Shown here: positions 51,670 to 60,096 of the stretch, one piece after another
How positions within the stretch are numbered: the first letter of the stretch is position 1
How the letters are laid out: every line of letters starts with the position of its first letter
From: Phycisphaerales bacterium UBA5793
GTDB lineage: Bacteria; Planctomycetota; Phycisphaerae; Phycisphaerales; UBA5793
Assembly (NCBI GenBank): GCA_002418285.1
Contig: DIDT01000066.1
Location: 1 to 64,000, forward strand
Reading direction: 5' to 3'
Length of the DNA stretch: 64,000 nucleotides
Program-made: the position numbers and the translations under genes
Notes under the pieces: generated by a model
What the model was told of the DNA's origin: nothing
What the model saw: the letters and a program-made list of their open reading frames with translations, nothing else
Database searches by the model: none

Positions 51670-52605
51670 CTAAGCGAGTTGCAGAGGAATATTGTGGCGA
51701 TTCAACACCTCAACGGCTGCGGCGGGCAGATCGCCGAAGGCAGGGACGACGGTGGCGCCGGCCTCGCGCAGGGCTTTGACTTTTCCGGCGTGGGTTCCCT
51801 TGCCGCCTTCGATGATGGCGCCGGCATGGCTGAAGCGCGTGCCCTCTTTCGCGGCCGCTCCGCCGATGTAGGCGATGACGGGCTTGGTGACTCTGTTGGT
51901 CGCGATGAGTTCAGCGAGTTGTTCCTCCTGGCTGCCGCCGATCTCGCCGAAAATCACGATCGCGCGCGTGTCGGGATCATCTTCGAACATGAGTGCTACC
52001 TCGGGGATGCGCAGACCGAGCGCCGAGTCGCCGCCGACATGAACGAGTGTCGAGAGGCCGACGCCGGCACGACCTAGGTAGTAGCCGCATGAGGAGGTCA
52101 TGCCGCCACTGCGCGAGATGATGCCGACGTGGCCAATCTTGAACCACTCGCGCGCCGACTGGGCCCGGCCACCGATCATGCCGATCACGGCGCGGCCGGG
52201 GCTGAGCACGCCGAGTGTGTTGGGACCGACAAAGCGGGCGCCGTTGCTCCGGGCGGCGGCGTAGATCTCCATGGCATCCCACACTGGCACGCGATCGGGA
52301 ACGAGCAGGAGCATCTTCACGCCCGCTTCGATCGCTTCGATGGCGGCTGCCTTGACCAGCGCGGCGGGCACGAAGATGACCGAGACGTCGACCGGTTCAC
52401 CCATGTAGGACTCGGCGTAGTTGCACGCTTCAAGGACGGTGTCGTAGACGGGGATGTCGAGCACATTGTCGCCACCTTTGCCGGGCGTGCAGCCGGCGAC
52501 GACATTGGTGCCGAACTCCTTCATGAGTTTGGTGCGTGCGCGACCTTCGCGGCCGGTGATGCCCTGAACGATGACAGATTTCTTTTCGTCGATGATGATG
52601 GCCAT
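51670..52605 (-). CDS. SucD-like subunit (acyl-CoA synthetase alpha chain)
   Basis: 311 residues. The CoA-binding Rossmann domain is clear (VIVQGITGREGRARTKLMKEFGTNVVAGCTPGKGG) and so is the phospho-His segment SHAGAIIEGGKGTHAGKVKALREAG, the His that carries phosphate in SucD. PNTLGVLSPGRAVIGMIGG differs from SucD, where PNCPG is usual. In succinyl-CoA ligase the alpha chain binds CoA and the phosphorylated His; here the operon with a citryl-CoA lyase suggests citryl-CoA synthetase. Confidence 0.92.
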   Translation of the reverse strand: MAIIIDEKKSVIVQGITGREGRARTKLMKEFGTNVVAGCTPGKGGDNVLDIPVYDTVLEACNYAESYMGEPVDVSVIFVPAALVKAAAIEAIEAGVKMLLLVPDRVPVWDAMEIYAAARSNGARFVGPNTLGVLSPGRAVIGMIGGRAQSAREWFKIGHVGIISRSGGMTSSCGYYLGRAGVGLSTLVHVGGDSALGLRIPEVALMFEDDPDTRAIVIFGEIGGSQEEQLAELIATNRVTKPVIAYIGGAAAKEGTRFSHAGAIIEGGKGTHAGKVKALREAGATVVPAFGDLPAAAVEVLNRHNIPLQLA

Positions 52606-52682
52606 GGATCATGAAGGCATGAGAGGGTGAGGGAATGAGGACGTGAGGGTGTGGAGTGCCAGAAAGCGCGAGTTCGAGTGTT

Positions 52683-54197
52683 TCATGACCGATCGTCCAG
52701 TCCCAGGATTGGCAGGTCGACGAAGACGACGGGGGTGCCGGCGCGGCGACATTCAATCTCGCACGCGATGAGATCGCTGTCCCTGGTCGCCACTTCCGCT
52801 TCGGGGATCGCCAGCACCGGCTTGCGGTCCTCGCCGCGGAGCAGGCCTGCGCTGTGGAGCAATACGGTTTCGGTGGCCACGCCGTCGCAACTGGCGTGAT
52901 CGATCCAGACGCGCCCACCGCTGATCGGGAACGAGTAGGCTGATGCAGCGCCGACAAATGCGGGAACCGTGCGCGTCATCGTTGCGGGCTTGCTGCCCCA
53001 TTGCTGTACGAGTTTTGCGAACACCTCGGCACACTTGGCGGGAGTGTCGTCCTTCTTGAAACCGCGAACGGGCGCTGGCAGATTGCGGCAGGCGTCTTCG
53101 AGGATCTCGACGGCACGATCTTCGCTGTTGCCGCCGAGTCGTATGACGGCGGGGATGGCGAGGTTCATTTCGAGAAAGGCCTTGGCCAGACCGTACGCCG
53201 AGTGGAACTGTTCCTGGCTGGCGACGCCGCTGCCCGAGCCGAAGTAGCCGACCAGACCGGGCTGGGCGAGGATGATGCGCGCGGCGCGATAGACCTTGGC
53301 GACGGAGGGGTTGCCGGAGGTATCGGTGAAGTTGGCGATGGAGAAGCCGGCGGTGGTGATCGCGTCCATCGACATCATCGACCCGCCTCCACCCGCACCG
53401 TGGAAGCCGATAAGGGGTTTCTCGGGATCGGGCGGCAATTGCGCGAAATAGAACGTGCCGCGATGATCGTCTTGTTCAATGGCGTAGGCGATGCGCTCGA
53501 GGCGCGTCGGGGGATGATCGAGTTCGCGCGCAATGTCGATACCAAGATCGGAATGACGGAAGACGGCGTAGTCGTCGATGGTCATGCGACAGTCGGCAGC
53601 CATGACGCGGCCGTCTTTGGTTGTCACAAGTGGATTGACTTCGAGGGATCGCGCTTCAATCTTGCGGGCGAGAGCGGCGATCTTCGTTATGGCGTCGGTG
53701 ACGGACGATTGTTGATCTGCGCGGATGCGAGAGGCAGCCAGTCGGGTCTTGATCGCATCGCGATCTGCGGTTCCATTGACGTTGACCGAAATGCGGGCAA
53801 CGTCCGCGGCGCGGTCTTCGATGCCCGTGCCGCCCGTGACAGCGAGCAGGAGTACGGGGCGGCGAGCGGCGTCATCAATGCTCATCGATACGAAGACTTC
53901 GTGCTCGATGGACAGTTGCTCTTCAACGAGGACTTGTTCCACGGGGAAGGCGCCCACCTTCATGGCAAGCAACCGCTGTGCCGCGGTAGCCGCCTCTTCA
54001 GGCGTGTTCGCAAACGCGACGCCCCCCATTGCTTTGCGACCCGTTGTCCATGCCTGGATCTTGATGACGACGGGCCCGGCGAGTTCGGTTGCGATGCGTC
54101 TTGCCTCGTCCGGTGTGGAGACGGCTGCGCCGCGCGGCACGTTAAGGCCCGCGCCTTTGAGCAGTGCCTTTCCCTGATATTCGTGCAAACGAGCCAA
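52683..54197 (-). CDS. SucC-like ATP-grasp subunit with C-terminal extension
   Basis: 504 residues, about 110 more than usual SucC (about 390). It begins MARLHEYQGKALLKGAGLNVPRG, the SucC opening. The ATP-grasp region shows KIQAWTTGRKAMGG and LEVNPLVTTKDGRV. The C-terminal ligase domain has GFHGAGGGGSMMSMDAITTAG and FGSGSGVASQEQFHSAYGLAKAF. A further stretch of about 90 residues (WGSKPATMTRTVPAFVG to VDLPILGLDDRS) is absent from SucC as I know it. It is 77 bases upstream of the SucD-like gene and opens the operon. Confidence 0.9.
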   Translation of the reverse strand: MARLHEYQGKALLKGAGLNVPRGAAVSTPDEARRIATELAGPVVIKIQAWTTGRKAMGGVAFANTPEEAATAAQRLLAMKVGAFPVEQVLVEEQLSIEHEVFVSMSIDDAARRPVLLLAVTGGTGIEDRAADVARISVNVNGTADRDAIKTRLAASRIRADQQSSVTDAITKIAALARKIEARSLEVNPLVTTKDGRVMAADCRMTIDDYAVFRHSDLGIDIARELDHPPTRLERIAYAIEQDDHRGTFYFAQLPPDPEKPLIGFHGAGGGGSMMSMDAITTAGFSIANFTDTSGNPSVAKVYRAARIILAQPGLVGYFGSGSGVASQEQFHSAYGLAKAFLEMNLAIPAVIRLGGNSEDRAVEILEDACRNLPAPVRGFKKDDTPAKCAEVFAKLVQQWGSKPATMTRTVPAFVGAASAYSFPISGGRVWIDHASCDGVATETVLLHSAGLLRGEDRKPVLAIPEAEVATRDSDLIACEIECRRAGTPVVFVDLPILGLDDRS

Positions 54198-54331
54198 CGG
54201 CTAACCTCTCTATACAGTGGACAGCGCACAGGCACTGCAAGGGAATTCATCGTATGCACTGAGCCCGACGCACTCTCCCTCGCGACTCGATCCGGCATCG
54301 GCAAAACGCGGTGATGGTGCTACGATCGGCT

Positions 54332-54841
54332 ATGGCGCACCTCATGCTCAGCGACTGTACGATTCGCCCTCTCCTGGACGACGATCTCCCCGAGGTCTAT
54401 TCCCTGATCGGGGACATCTATCGCGAGTATGGCATGACACTGGTGCTTGAAGATGAGGCAGAGCAGCATCTGGCGGACCCCGGCGCCTACTTCCGCGCGG
54501 GTGGCGGGGAATTCTGGGTTGTGCGCGATGGCACGGATGATCGCCTGATCGCCACGGCCGCCGTGTACCTCCACAAAGATGATCCCAGTACGGCCGAACT
54601 GAAGAGCCTCTACGTCCATCCGGAAAACAGACGCGGCAAGTTTGGACGCACGCTGACCACGCTGGCGATGCGATACGCCAAATCGCGCGGTCGGACGCGG
54701 TTCGTCTTGTGGTCGGATACGCGGTTGACTGCGGCACACGCTCTCTATGAATCCATGGGGTTCACTCGCTGCGGCGAGCGCGACATTGTCGATTCGAACA
54801 ATTCGCATGAGTATGGCTTTGAAATTGCACTGAGCAATTGA
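54332..54841 (+). CDS. GNAT acetyltransferase
   Basis: 169 residues from MAHLMLSDCTIRPLLDDDLPEV (in-frame starts at 54311 and 54314 are possible; no good ribosome site decides). Family motifs: LIATAAVYLHKDDPSTAELKSLYVHPENRRGKFGRTLTTLAMRYAKSRG (CoA-binding) and TAAHALYESMGFTRCGERDIV. Acceptor unknown. It is followed by MiaE 33 bases on. Confidence 0.9.
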   Translation: MAHLMLSDCTIRPLLDDDLPEVYSLIGDIYREYGMTLVLEDEAEQHLADPGAYFRAGGGEFWVVRDGTDDRLIATAAVYLHKDDPSTAELKSLYVHPENRRGKFGRTLTTLAMRYAKSRGRTRFVLWSDTRLTAAHALYESMGFTRCGERDIVDSNNSHEYGFEIALSN

Positions 54842-54874
54842 GCCCTGTCTCCCGCTCCGCGCCAACAATGGGCC

Positions 54875-55543
54875 ATGGCGAAACAACTCACAGCCGACCT
54901 TGATTCACTGCCGCTTCGGGCGCGGACACCTCGGACCTGGGCGGAACAAGTCCTGGCGGGAGATCGTCTGGCGTTGCTCAACGATCATGCGCATCTGGAA
55001 AAGAAGGCGGCGAGCAACGCGCTGGAACTGCTGCACCGCTGGCCCGAACCGGTGCCGCCCGAGAACTGGGTCAAGGCCATGACAACGGTGGCGCGCGATG
55101 AAGTGGAGCATCTCGCGCTTGTCACGCGGATGATTTCACGGCGAGGCGGTCGACTGACCAAGAACCACCGGAATCCCTACGCCAATGATCTGCGCCAGCT
55201 GGTGCGTCTGGGCGAAGGGACCATTGAACTGATGGACCGGTTGATGATCTCCGCGCTGATCGAAGCGAGGAGCTGCGAGCGATTCGCCCTGCTGGCGGAG
55301 GTATGCGTCGATGACGGCGGATTGCGCAAGCTCTACGACAGCCTCTGGGCGTCTGAGCACGGGCATTATCGGATCTTCATCGACCTTGCCGAACAGGTCG
55401 TTGCGGCCAGAGTTGTGAACGAGCGGTGGCGAGAAATGCTTGACGCCGAAGCGAGGATTATCGAAACCCAGATGGCCGGTCCCCGCATGCACAGTTGGCC
55501 GGAGAGTAACTCCTCAGAAGGGTCTTCGCTCGAGAGTCGGTGA
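54875..55543 (+). CDS. miaE: tRNA-(ms2io6A)-hydroxylase MiaE
   Basis: 222 residues, the usual size. The ferritin-like diiron fold carries the ligand set: Glu in LLNDHAHLEKKAASNAL (about residue 43), Glu and His in VARDEVEHLALVTRM (about 72-75), Glu in LMISALIEARSCERFALLAE, and Glu and His in WASEHGHYRIFIDLA. It hydroxylates the isopentenyl group on modified A37 of tRNA. miaB and miaA are not in this window. Confidence 0.95.
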   Translation: MAKQLTADLDSLPLRARTPRTWAEQVLAGDRLALLNDHAHLEKKAASNALELLHRWPEPVPPENWVKAMTTVARDEVEHLALVTRMISRRGGRLTKNHRNPYANDLRQLVRLGEGTIELMDRLMISALIEARSCERFALLAEVCVDDGGLRKLYDSLWASEHGHYRIFIDLAEQVVAARVVNERWREMLDAEARIIETQMAGPRMHSWPESNSSEGSSLESR

Positions 55544-55570
55544 AACTCCTGCAAACAGGTACTCGACCCC

Positions 55571-55600
55571 TTGCACTTCGAGTCGGTTTTCCGGTATGCT
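55571..55600 (+). promoter_or_regulatory. sigma-70-type promoter for secreted protein
   Basis: TTGCAC (55571-55576), an 18-base spacer and TATGCT (55595-55600), 80 bases before the secreted-protein ATG. The same -35 (TTGCAC) occurs before the secreted protein at 17115. Confidence 0.6.
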
Positions 55601-55679
55601 ATCTTCAGCATGTGGAGCCACTGTGGCCCCTGTGTGAGAGTGATGATTCGGAACGTCTCCAAAGGAAGGTGAGAAGAGC

Positions 55680-56705
55680 ATGAACAGCCTGAAGCAATCC
55701 ATACTGGCCACTGCAGCGGTATTGACGGCGGTTGAAGCCACGTTGGCCGGGGGCACACTGTATTGCGTGCGTGAGTCGGACAATGTTTTGGTCAAGATCG
55801 ATCTGGACACCCTCGTGTTCACTGACATCGGTCCGTTGAACACCGGCGGTGACTTTGGCGGCATGGCCTATGACCCTGCCGGCACAATGTATCTTGTGCC
55901 GGGGCGCGGCAACAACTCGTTGTATACCGTCGATCTGAACACCGGCAACGCGACGGCCGTGGGAAGCCATGGCGTCAACGACCTGTTTGGGCTTGCGTTC
56001 GACACGTCGACGAGCACGTTGTATGGCACACAGTTCTCGGGCGGAACTGGTTTCTATCGCCTGAACACCTCAACGGGGGCGGCGACGTTTATCGGCGATA
56101 TGGGCCGCGGCATTGGCGGCCTGGCCTACGATGGCGACCGAGATCGCCTCATCGGCGTGCAGGACGGCAACGGTGATCTGTACGAAATCAATCGCGCCAA
56201 CGGCAGCGTCTCGCTGCTTTTCGACGGGCCCTACACGAACGACAGTGGACTCGCATGGGATCCCGATCGGGATTATCTGTGGGGCATCGACTGGAACGGC
56301 GTGCTCTACTATTTCGATATCGCAAACGGCTTTGCGCGCACAGATGTGCGCACCAATCTTGGTGCTCATGACTGCCTTGAGTTCGTCGGCGAGCTGAGCG
56401 GCTATCGACTTCGCCTGTCCGGCGCGTGCCCCGGCACGGTCACGGTGTCGTGGAGCGGCGCGACCCCCAGCCGTCAACAGGGCATCGTGTATGGCGCCAA
56501 CCAGGGCAGCACCACGATCCCCGGCGGCGCGTGCCAGGGAACAGTGCTGGGTATCCAAGGCCAGGTTCGGCTGGTGAACACGGTTGGCACCGGCTCGGGA
56601 TCCGGCTCGGTGAATGGCCGCGCGGGTACGGCAGCTTGCGGGCATTACCTGCAACTTGTTGAATCCGGCTCGTGCAATACGAGCAATGTCAGTCAGATTC
56701 CTTGA
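55680..56705 (+). CDS. secreted propeller-like protein with shared C-terminal domain
   Basis: 341 residues. The signal peptide is cut near LAGG. Repeats from about residue 25 to 235 are propeller-like: TLYCVRESDNVLVKIDLDTLVFTDIG, LYTVDLNTGNATAVG, FYRLNTSTGAATFIGD. The final 100 residues are a typical shared C-terminal domain: GACPGTVTVSWSGATPSRQ, IPGGACQGTVLGI, LVNTVGTGSGSGSVNGRAG, Cys-Gly and CNTSNVSQIP. AAGGAAGGTGAGAAGAG lies just upstream of the ATG. It has its own promoter and terminator. Probably extracellular. Confidence 0.88.
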   Translation: MNSLKQSILATAAVLTAVEATLAGGTLYCVRESDNVLVKIDLDTLVFTDIGPLNTGGDFGGMAYDPAGTMYLVPGRGNNSLYTVDLNTGNATAVGSHGVNDLFGLAFDTSTSTLYGTQFSGGTGFYRLNTSTGAATFIGDMGRGIGGLAYDGDRDRLIGVQDGNGDLYEINRANGSVSLLFDGPYTNDSGLAWDPDRDYLWGIDWNGVLYYFDIANGFARTDVRTNLGAHDCLEFVGELSGYRLRLSGACPGTVTVSWSGATPSRQQGIVYGANQGSTTIPGGACQGTVLGIQGQVRLVNTVGTGSGSGSVNGRAGTAACGHYLQLVESGSCNTSNVSQIP

Positions 56706-56749
56706 TCAACCCCGACGTCGGCGGAGAATCATGCCCACGTTGGATGAGC

Positions 56750-56783
56750 GAGGCCCATGGTCCGATAGCCATGGGCCTCTTTG
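56750..56783 (+). terminator. terminator after secreted protein
   Basis: GAGGCCCATGG (56750-56760) and CCATGGGCCTC (56769-56779) form a perfect 11-bp stem, followed by TTT. Confidence 0.85.
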
Positions 56784-57007
56784 CTACCTGAGGTGCAATG
56801 CGCCGAAAAGGCTTGCAATACCGACAAGTGGAGCGAATAATTGTCCGGCGGAGGGGGAGGAGACCCAAAGACCACTGACGCCGCGCATTTGTCCGGGTGG
56901 AGAGGACAAAAGGAGGCGGAGGAATCAGACGGCACCCAACAGATGCCGCGCTTGGGTTGCAGCGAGTTTTTCGAGGAATCCGGAGTGGTTGCAAACCATC
57001 GTTCGCG

Positions 57008-59080
57008 ATGTTCGCTGCCACACTGACCCTGCTGTGCGCCCTGTTCGATTCATCCCCAGCGCTCGCGCGCCAGGGCGAGGTGTTCTACGTCGATGGCAAT
57101 CAGCCGACGAACGGCACGGGCTCGGAGTCAAACCCGTTTAATTCGCTCTCATCCGTGCCAGCCCGCAATGACAGCGAAGTATTTGTCGCCGGAATTCTGC
57201 GAGAGAATGTGCAATGGACGGGACTGCGCCGGGGTACGGTGGTGCATCAGTGGCCAAGCCGGCCCCAAGCCGAGGTGCGCGGCGATGTGATTGTTCCTCC
57301 CGAGGCATGGATCTCCACGAATGGAATCTACTACACCACCGTATCTGAGACGCCAGTCTCGGCCGTGTGGAACTGGGATGAGAACATCGACGCGCTTGGA
57401 CGCCATTTTGGACACCTGCGGGAGGTCAGCTCAATTCAGCAATGCCGTGACACCGCCGGCACCTGGTATTCTGATGTCCCGGCTTCGAGAGTGTATCTCC
57501 ATCCCCCACCGGGCGCGCAGCCTCCGGATCAAGGCGATGTGTATGCGTGGATTCGAAGTGGATGCGGGCTGTCCATCAGCAATGGCGATGGTCTGACGAT
57601 TGACGGTTTGCAGTTCCGACTTTGGTCTGATCCGAATCCCGGCAACGGGTATGGCATCAAGTGCAATGACGGCATCGATGCCGTCATCTCGAATTGTTTG
57701 TTTGAGGATTGCGGATACCACTCGGTGGGTTTCGTAGGAGATGTCTGCCGCAACAACAAGCTCATCGCCTGCATCGGGCGCGGCCTTCACGGGCGGAGCA
57801 ACCACTTTGTCTTCTACGCCGCAACTGATCATGTCAGTGGCTGTCGGGCGCAGGATTGCGAGGCGCATCTCTACGGCATTCTCGACTGGCAGGGCAATCC
57901 GCTGGATGTGGAAGATCGGATTGGCGGGTATTACACGCACACAGGCGGAGGCGGCGCCGAGGTGCGCGACCTGGAGTTCTTTCGCTGCAAAGCCATTGGC
58001 TATGAAGGGGCTACGGGCAACGCCTTCGGCGCGGGTCAGACCACGCCGTCGGTCTCAGATGGCCGCGACGTCGAAGCCTATCCCGTGCGTTACGTCGAGT
58101 GCGTTGCAGAGAACTGCGACTTTTCCAATGTTGAAGGTTTCGTTTCGTTTGTGCGGTGTCGACTCGACTTCCGCAGGGCAGCGGTTACCGGAGGCATCAC
58201 GCACTCGTGCCTGATGTTCAACAGATCCGGGACACAGGTCGTCATTCAGTCCAGCGAATTCATTACTCGACTGGATGGCACGAACGCATCGCGAGCGATT
58301 TGGGTCAAAAACCCTGACGACGTACTCTATCTGCTCGGCGTGACGTTTTACGACGAGTACCCCAACGGGGGCAATCGATCCTTCATTCGAGCAGGGGATC
58401 AAGGCCGCGTCATCGCTGAACAGTGTGTGTTTGCGTCGGCGGCGTCGACATACCTCACCAATGGTGCGACCACCCATACTCCGGACAACTTCGACTTCAT
58501 GAACTGCTGGTACTTCGGCGTAGGAAACGGAAGGTACTCGTCATCCGCCACATTGAATGAGCGCAGTGAATGGGCGGCGCAAGTCGACGAAAAGGGCTGG
58601 TATGACGTTAATCCCGGATTCAAACATCCGCCGCTGGATCTTGCGCCCGCTGTGGACGGCCCTCTCTGGCGTGTGCGCGTACCGCTTTCCGGTGTCTCAC
58701 GGATCGGTATTTCGGGCATAGCTTACGATGGCCGACTGGGCGCCTACCAGTACGGCTGGCCGATTGCCCGGCTCAATGCGTCTCCGTGCCCATCCGGCGG
58801 CACCGTCAAGTTGGCGTGGACGAACGCCAAGCCAAACGGAACAGTGGCGGTTCTGTATTCGCGCCAACTTGGAACCGAGCGAATCCCTCGGCAGTTCGCC
58901 TGCGCGGGCCTGCAATTCGACCTCGGCTTGCCCACGCTGATCCGTGCGGGGACAGGCCGGTCGGATTCCGACGGAAGCGGCGAATTCAACGGCGTCATTC
59001 GTCCGAGTGTGTGCGGTGGCTACGTGCAGATGATCGACATCAAGGGATGCGCCACCACCAACGTCGTGCCAATTGAGTAG
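57008..59080 (+). CDS. secreted parallel beta-helix protein with divergent shared C-terminal domain
   Basis: 690 residues from MFAATLTLLC, which opens a signal peptide cut near ALARQ; an earlier start would add a basic 37-residue leader without a hydrophobic core. Residues 200-560 have the regular short strands of a right-handed parallel beta-helix: ISNCLFEDCGYHSVGFVG, NNKLIACIG, FRCKAIG, YVECVAENCDFSNV. Such proteins often bind or cleave polysaccharides, but catalytic residues are not evident. The final 100 residues are a divergent copy of the shared domain: SPCPSGGTVKLAWTNAKPNG, FACAGLQFDL, CGGYVQM and CATTNVVPIE. A terminator-like hairpin was not found. Confidence 0.8.
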   Translation: MFAATLTLLCALFDSSPALARQGEVFYVDGNQPTNGTGSESNPFNSLSSVPARNDSEVFVAGILRENVQWTGLRRGTVVHQWPSRPQAEVRGDVIVPPEAWISTNGIYYTTVSETPVSAVWNWDENIDALGRHFGHLREVSSIQQCRDTAGTWYSDVPASRVYLHPPPGAQPPDQGDVYAWIRSGCGLSISNGDGLTIDGLQFRLWSDPNPGNGYGIKCNDGIDAVISNCLFEDCGYHSVGFVGDVCRNNKLIACIGRGLHGRSNHFVFYAATDHVSGCRAQDCEAHLYGILDWQGNPLDVEDRIGGYYTHTGGGGAEVRDLEFFRCKAIGYEGATGNAFGAGQTTPSVSDGRDVEAYPVRYVECVAENCDFSNVEGFVSFVRCRLDFRRAAVTGGITHSCLMFNRSGTQVVIQSSEFITRLDGTNASRAIWVKNPDDVLYLLGVTFYDEYPNGGNRSFIRAGDQGRVIAEQCVFASAASTYLTNGATTHTPDNFDFMNCWYFGVGNGRYSSSATLNERSEWAAQVDEKGWYDVNPGFKHPPLDLAPAVDGPLWRVRVPLSGVSRIGISGIAYDGRLGAYQYGWPIARLNASPCPSGGTVKLAWTNAKPNGTVAVLYSRQLGTERIPRQFACAGLQFDLGLPTLIRAGTGRSDSDGSGEFNGVIRPSVCGGYVQMIDIKGCATTNVVPIE

Positions 59081-59126
59081 CTCGACGCATCGGATCAGTC
59101 GGGCCTGGATGACCACGCGCCCGGCG

Positions 59127-59915
59127 CTAGCGGCCATCCATCATGCGCCACACGCCCCCGAGCACCGAGCCCTCCCCCATCTGCTTGCCGCCGCGGCTCG
59201 GGGCGCAGGCGAGGATCCGATCGGCGAGTCGACTGAATGGCAGGGTCTGCAACCAGACGATGCCCGGGCCGCGCAGCACAGCGTGGAAGAGACCTTCGCC
59301 ACCAAACAGCGCCGTCTTGACGCCGCCGACGAATTGGATGTCATAGTCGATGGTGGTCTCGAATCCCACGATGCACCCGGTATCGACGCGCAGGGTCTGG
59401 CCGGGTTCGAGTCGATGCCTGGTCACGGAACCACCGGCGTGGAGGAAGGCGTAGCCATCGCCGGTGAGCCGCTGAAGGATGAACCCCTCGCCACCGAAGA
59501 AGCCGGCTCCGAGACGCTTGTTGAAGGCGATGTCCACGTTGGTGCCGTATGCAGCACACAGGAACGCGTCCTTCTGACAGATGACATGACCGCCATGCTC
59601 GCGCAGCGGAAGCGCGACCACGTGGCCGGGATACGGCGCGGCGAACGCGACGTTGCGGCGTTGGGCGCCCTTGTTGGCAAACATGGTGATAAAGAAGCTC
59701 TCGCCAGCGATCATGCGTTTGCCGGCCTCGAAGAGCTTGCCGAAGATCCCGCCGCCGTTGTCCTGCATGGACAGCTGCGTAGCCATGTCGATGTCGTCTT
59801 CCATGTACATCATGGCGCCGGCCTCGGCGACGCAGGCTTCGCGCGGGTCGAGGGTTATGACAACCGCCTGCAGGTCGTCGCCGATGATTTCGTAGTCGAT
59901 CTCGTGTGATTGCAT
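59127..59915 (-). CDS. AIM24/TIGR00266 family protein
   Basis: 262 residues, full length. IDYEIIGDDLQAVVITLDPREACVAEAGAMMYMEDDI, IAGESFFITMF, YPGHVVALPL and VDTGCIVGFETTIDYDIQFVGG are the family's beta-helix-like repeats. The family is related to yeast Aim24 and its role in bacteria is unknown. No signal peptide. It stands alone, converging on the beta-helix gene. Confidence 0.9.
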   Translation of the reverse strand: MQSHEIDYEIIGDDLQAVVITLDPREACVAEAGAMMYMEDDIDMATQLSMQDNGGGIFGKLFEAGKRMIAGESFFITMFANKGAQRRNVAFAAPYPGHVVALPLREHGGHVICQKDAFLCAAYGTNVDIAFNKRLGAGFFGGEGFILQRLTGDGYAFLHAGGSVTRHRLEPGQTLRVDTGCIVGFETTIDYDIQFVGGVKTALFGGEGLFHAVLRGPGIVWLQTLPFSRLADRILACAPSRGGKQMGEGSVLGGVWRMMDGR

Positions 59916-60031
59916 GACTCGCCTTTCTCCTCGTCGCTTCGAATCTCAAAACCACCTCGCACGACGCGAGTGGCGCAACACTGCGGCCATTGTATCGAAG
60001 CACTCCACCAAGCGGAACATGGTCAGCAAAC

Positions 60032-60062
60032 GAAACTCCCCGGCGCTTGCACGCCGGGGAGT
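60032..60062 (-). terminator. terminator of the first tandem secreted protein
   Basis: ACTCCCCGGCG (60035-60045) and CGCCGGGGAGT (60052-60062), perfect 11-bp stem, with TTTCG following on the minus strand. Confidence 0.85.
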
Positions 60063-60096
60063 CGGCCAAACCCAACATACCGGTTCTGTCAGAGCC

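Noticed and set aside
53001..54314. 437-codon plus-strand frame
   Set aside because: Antisense to the SucC-like gene.
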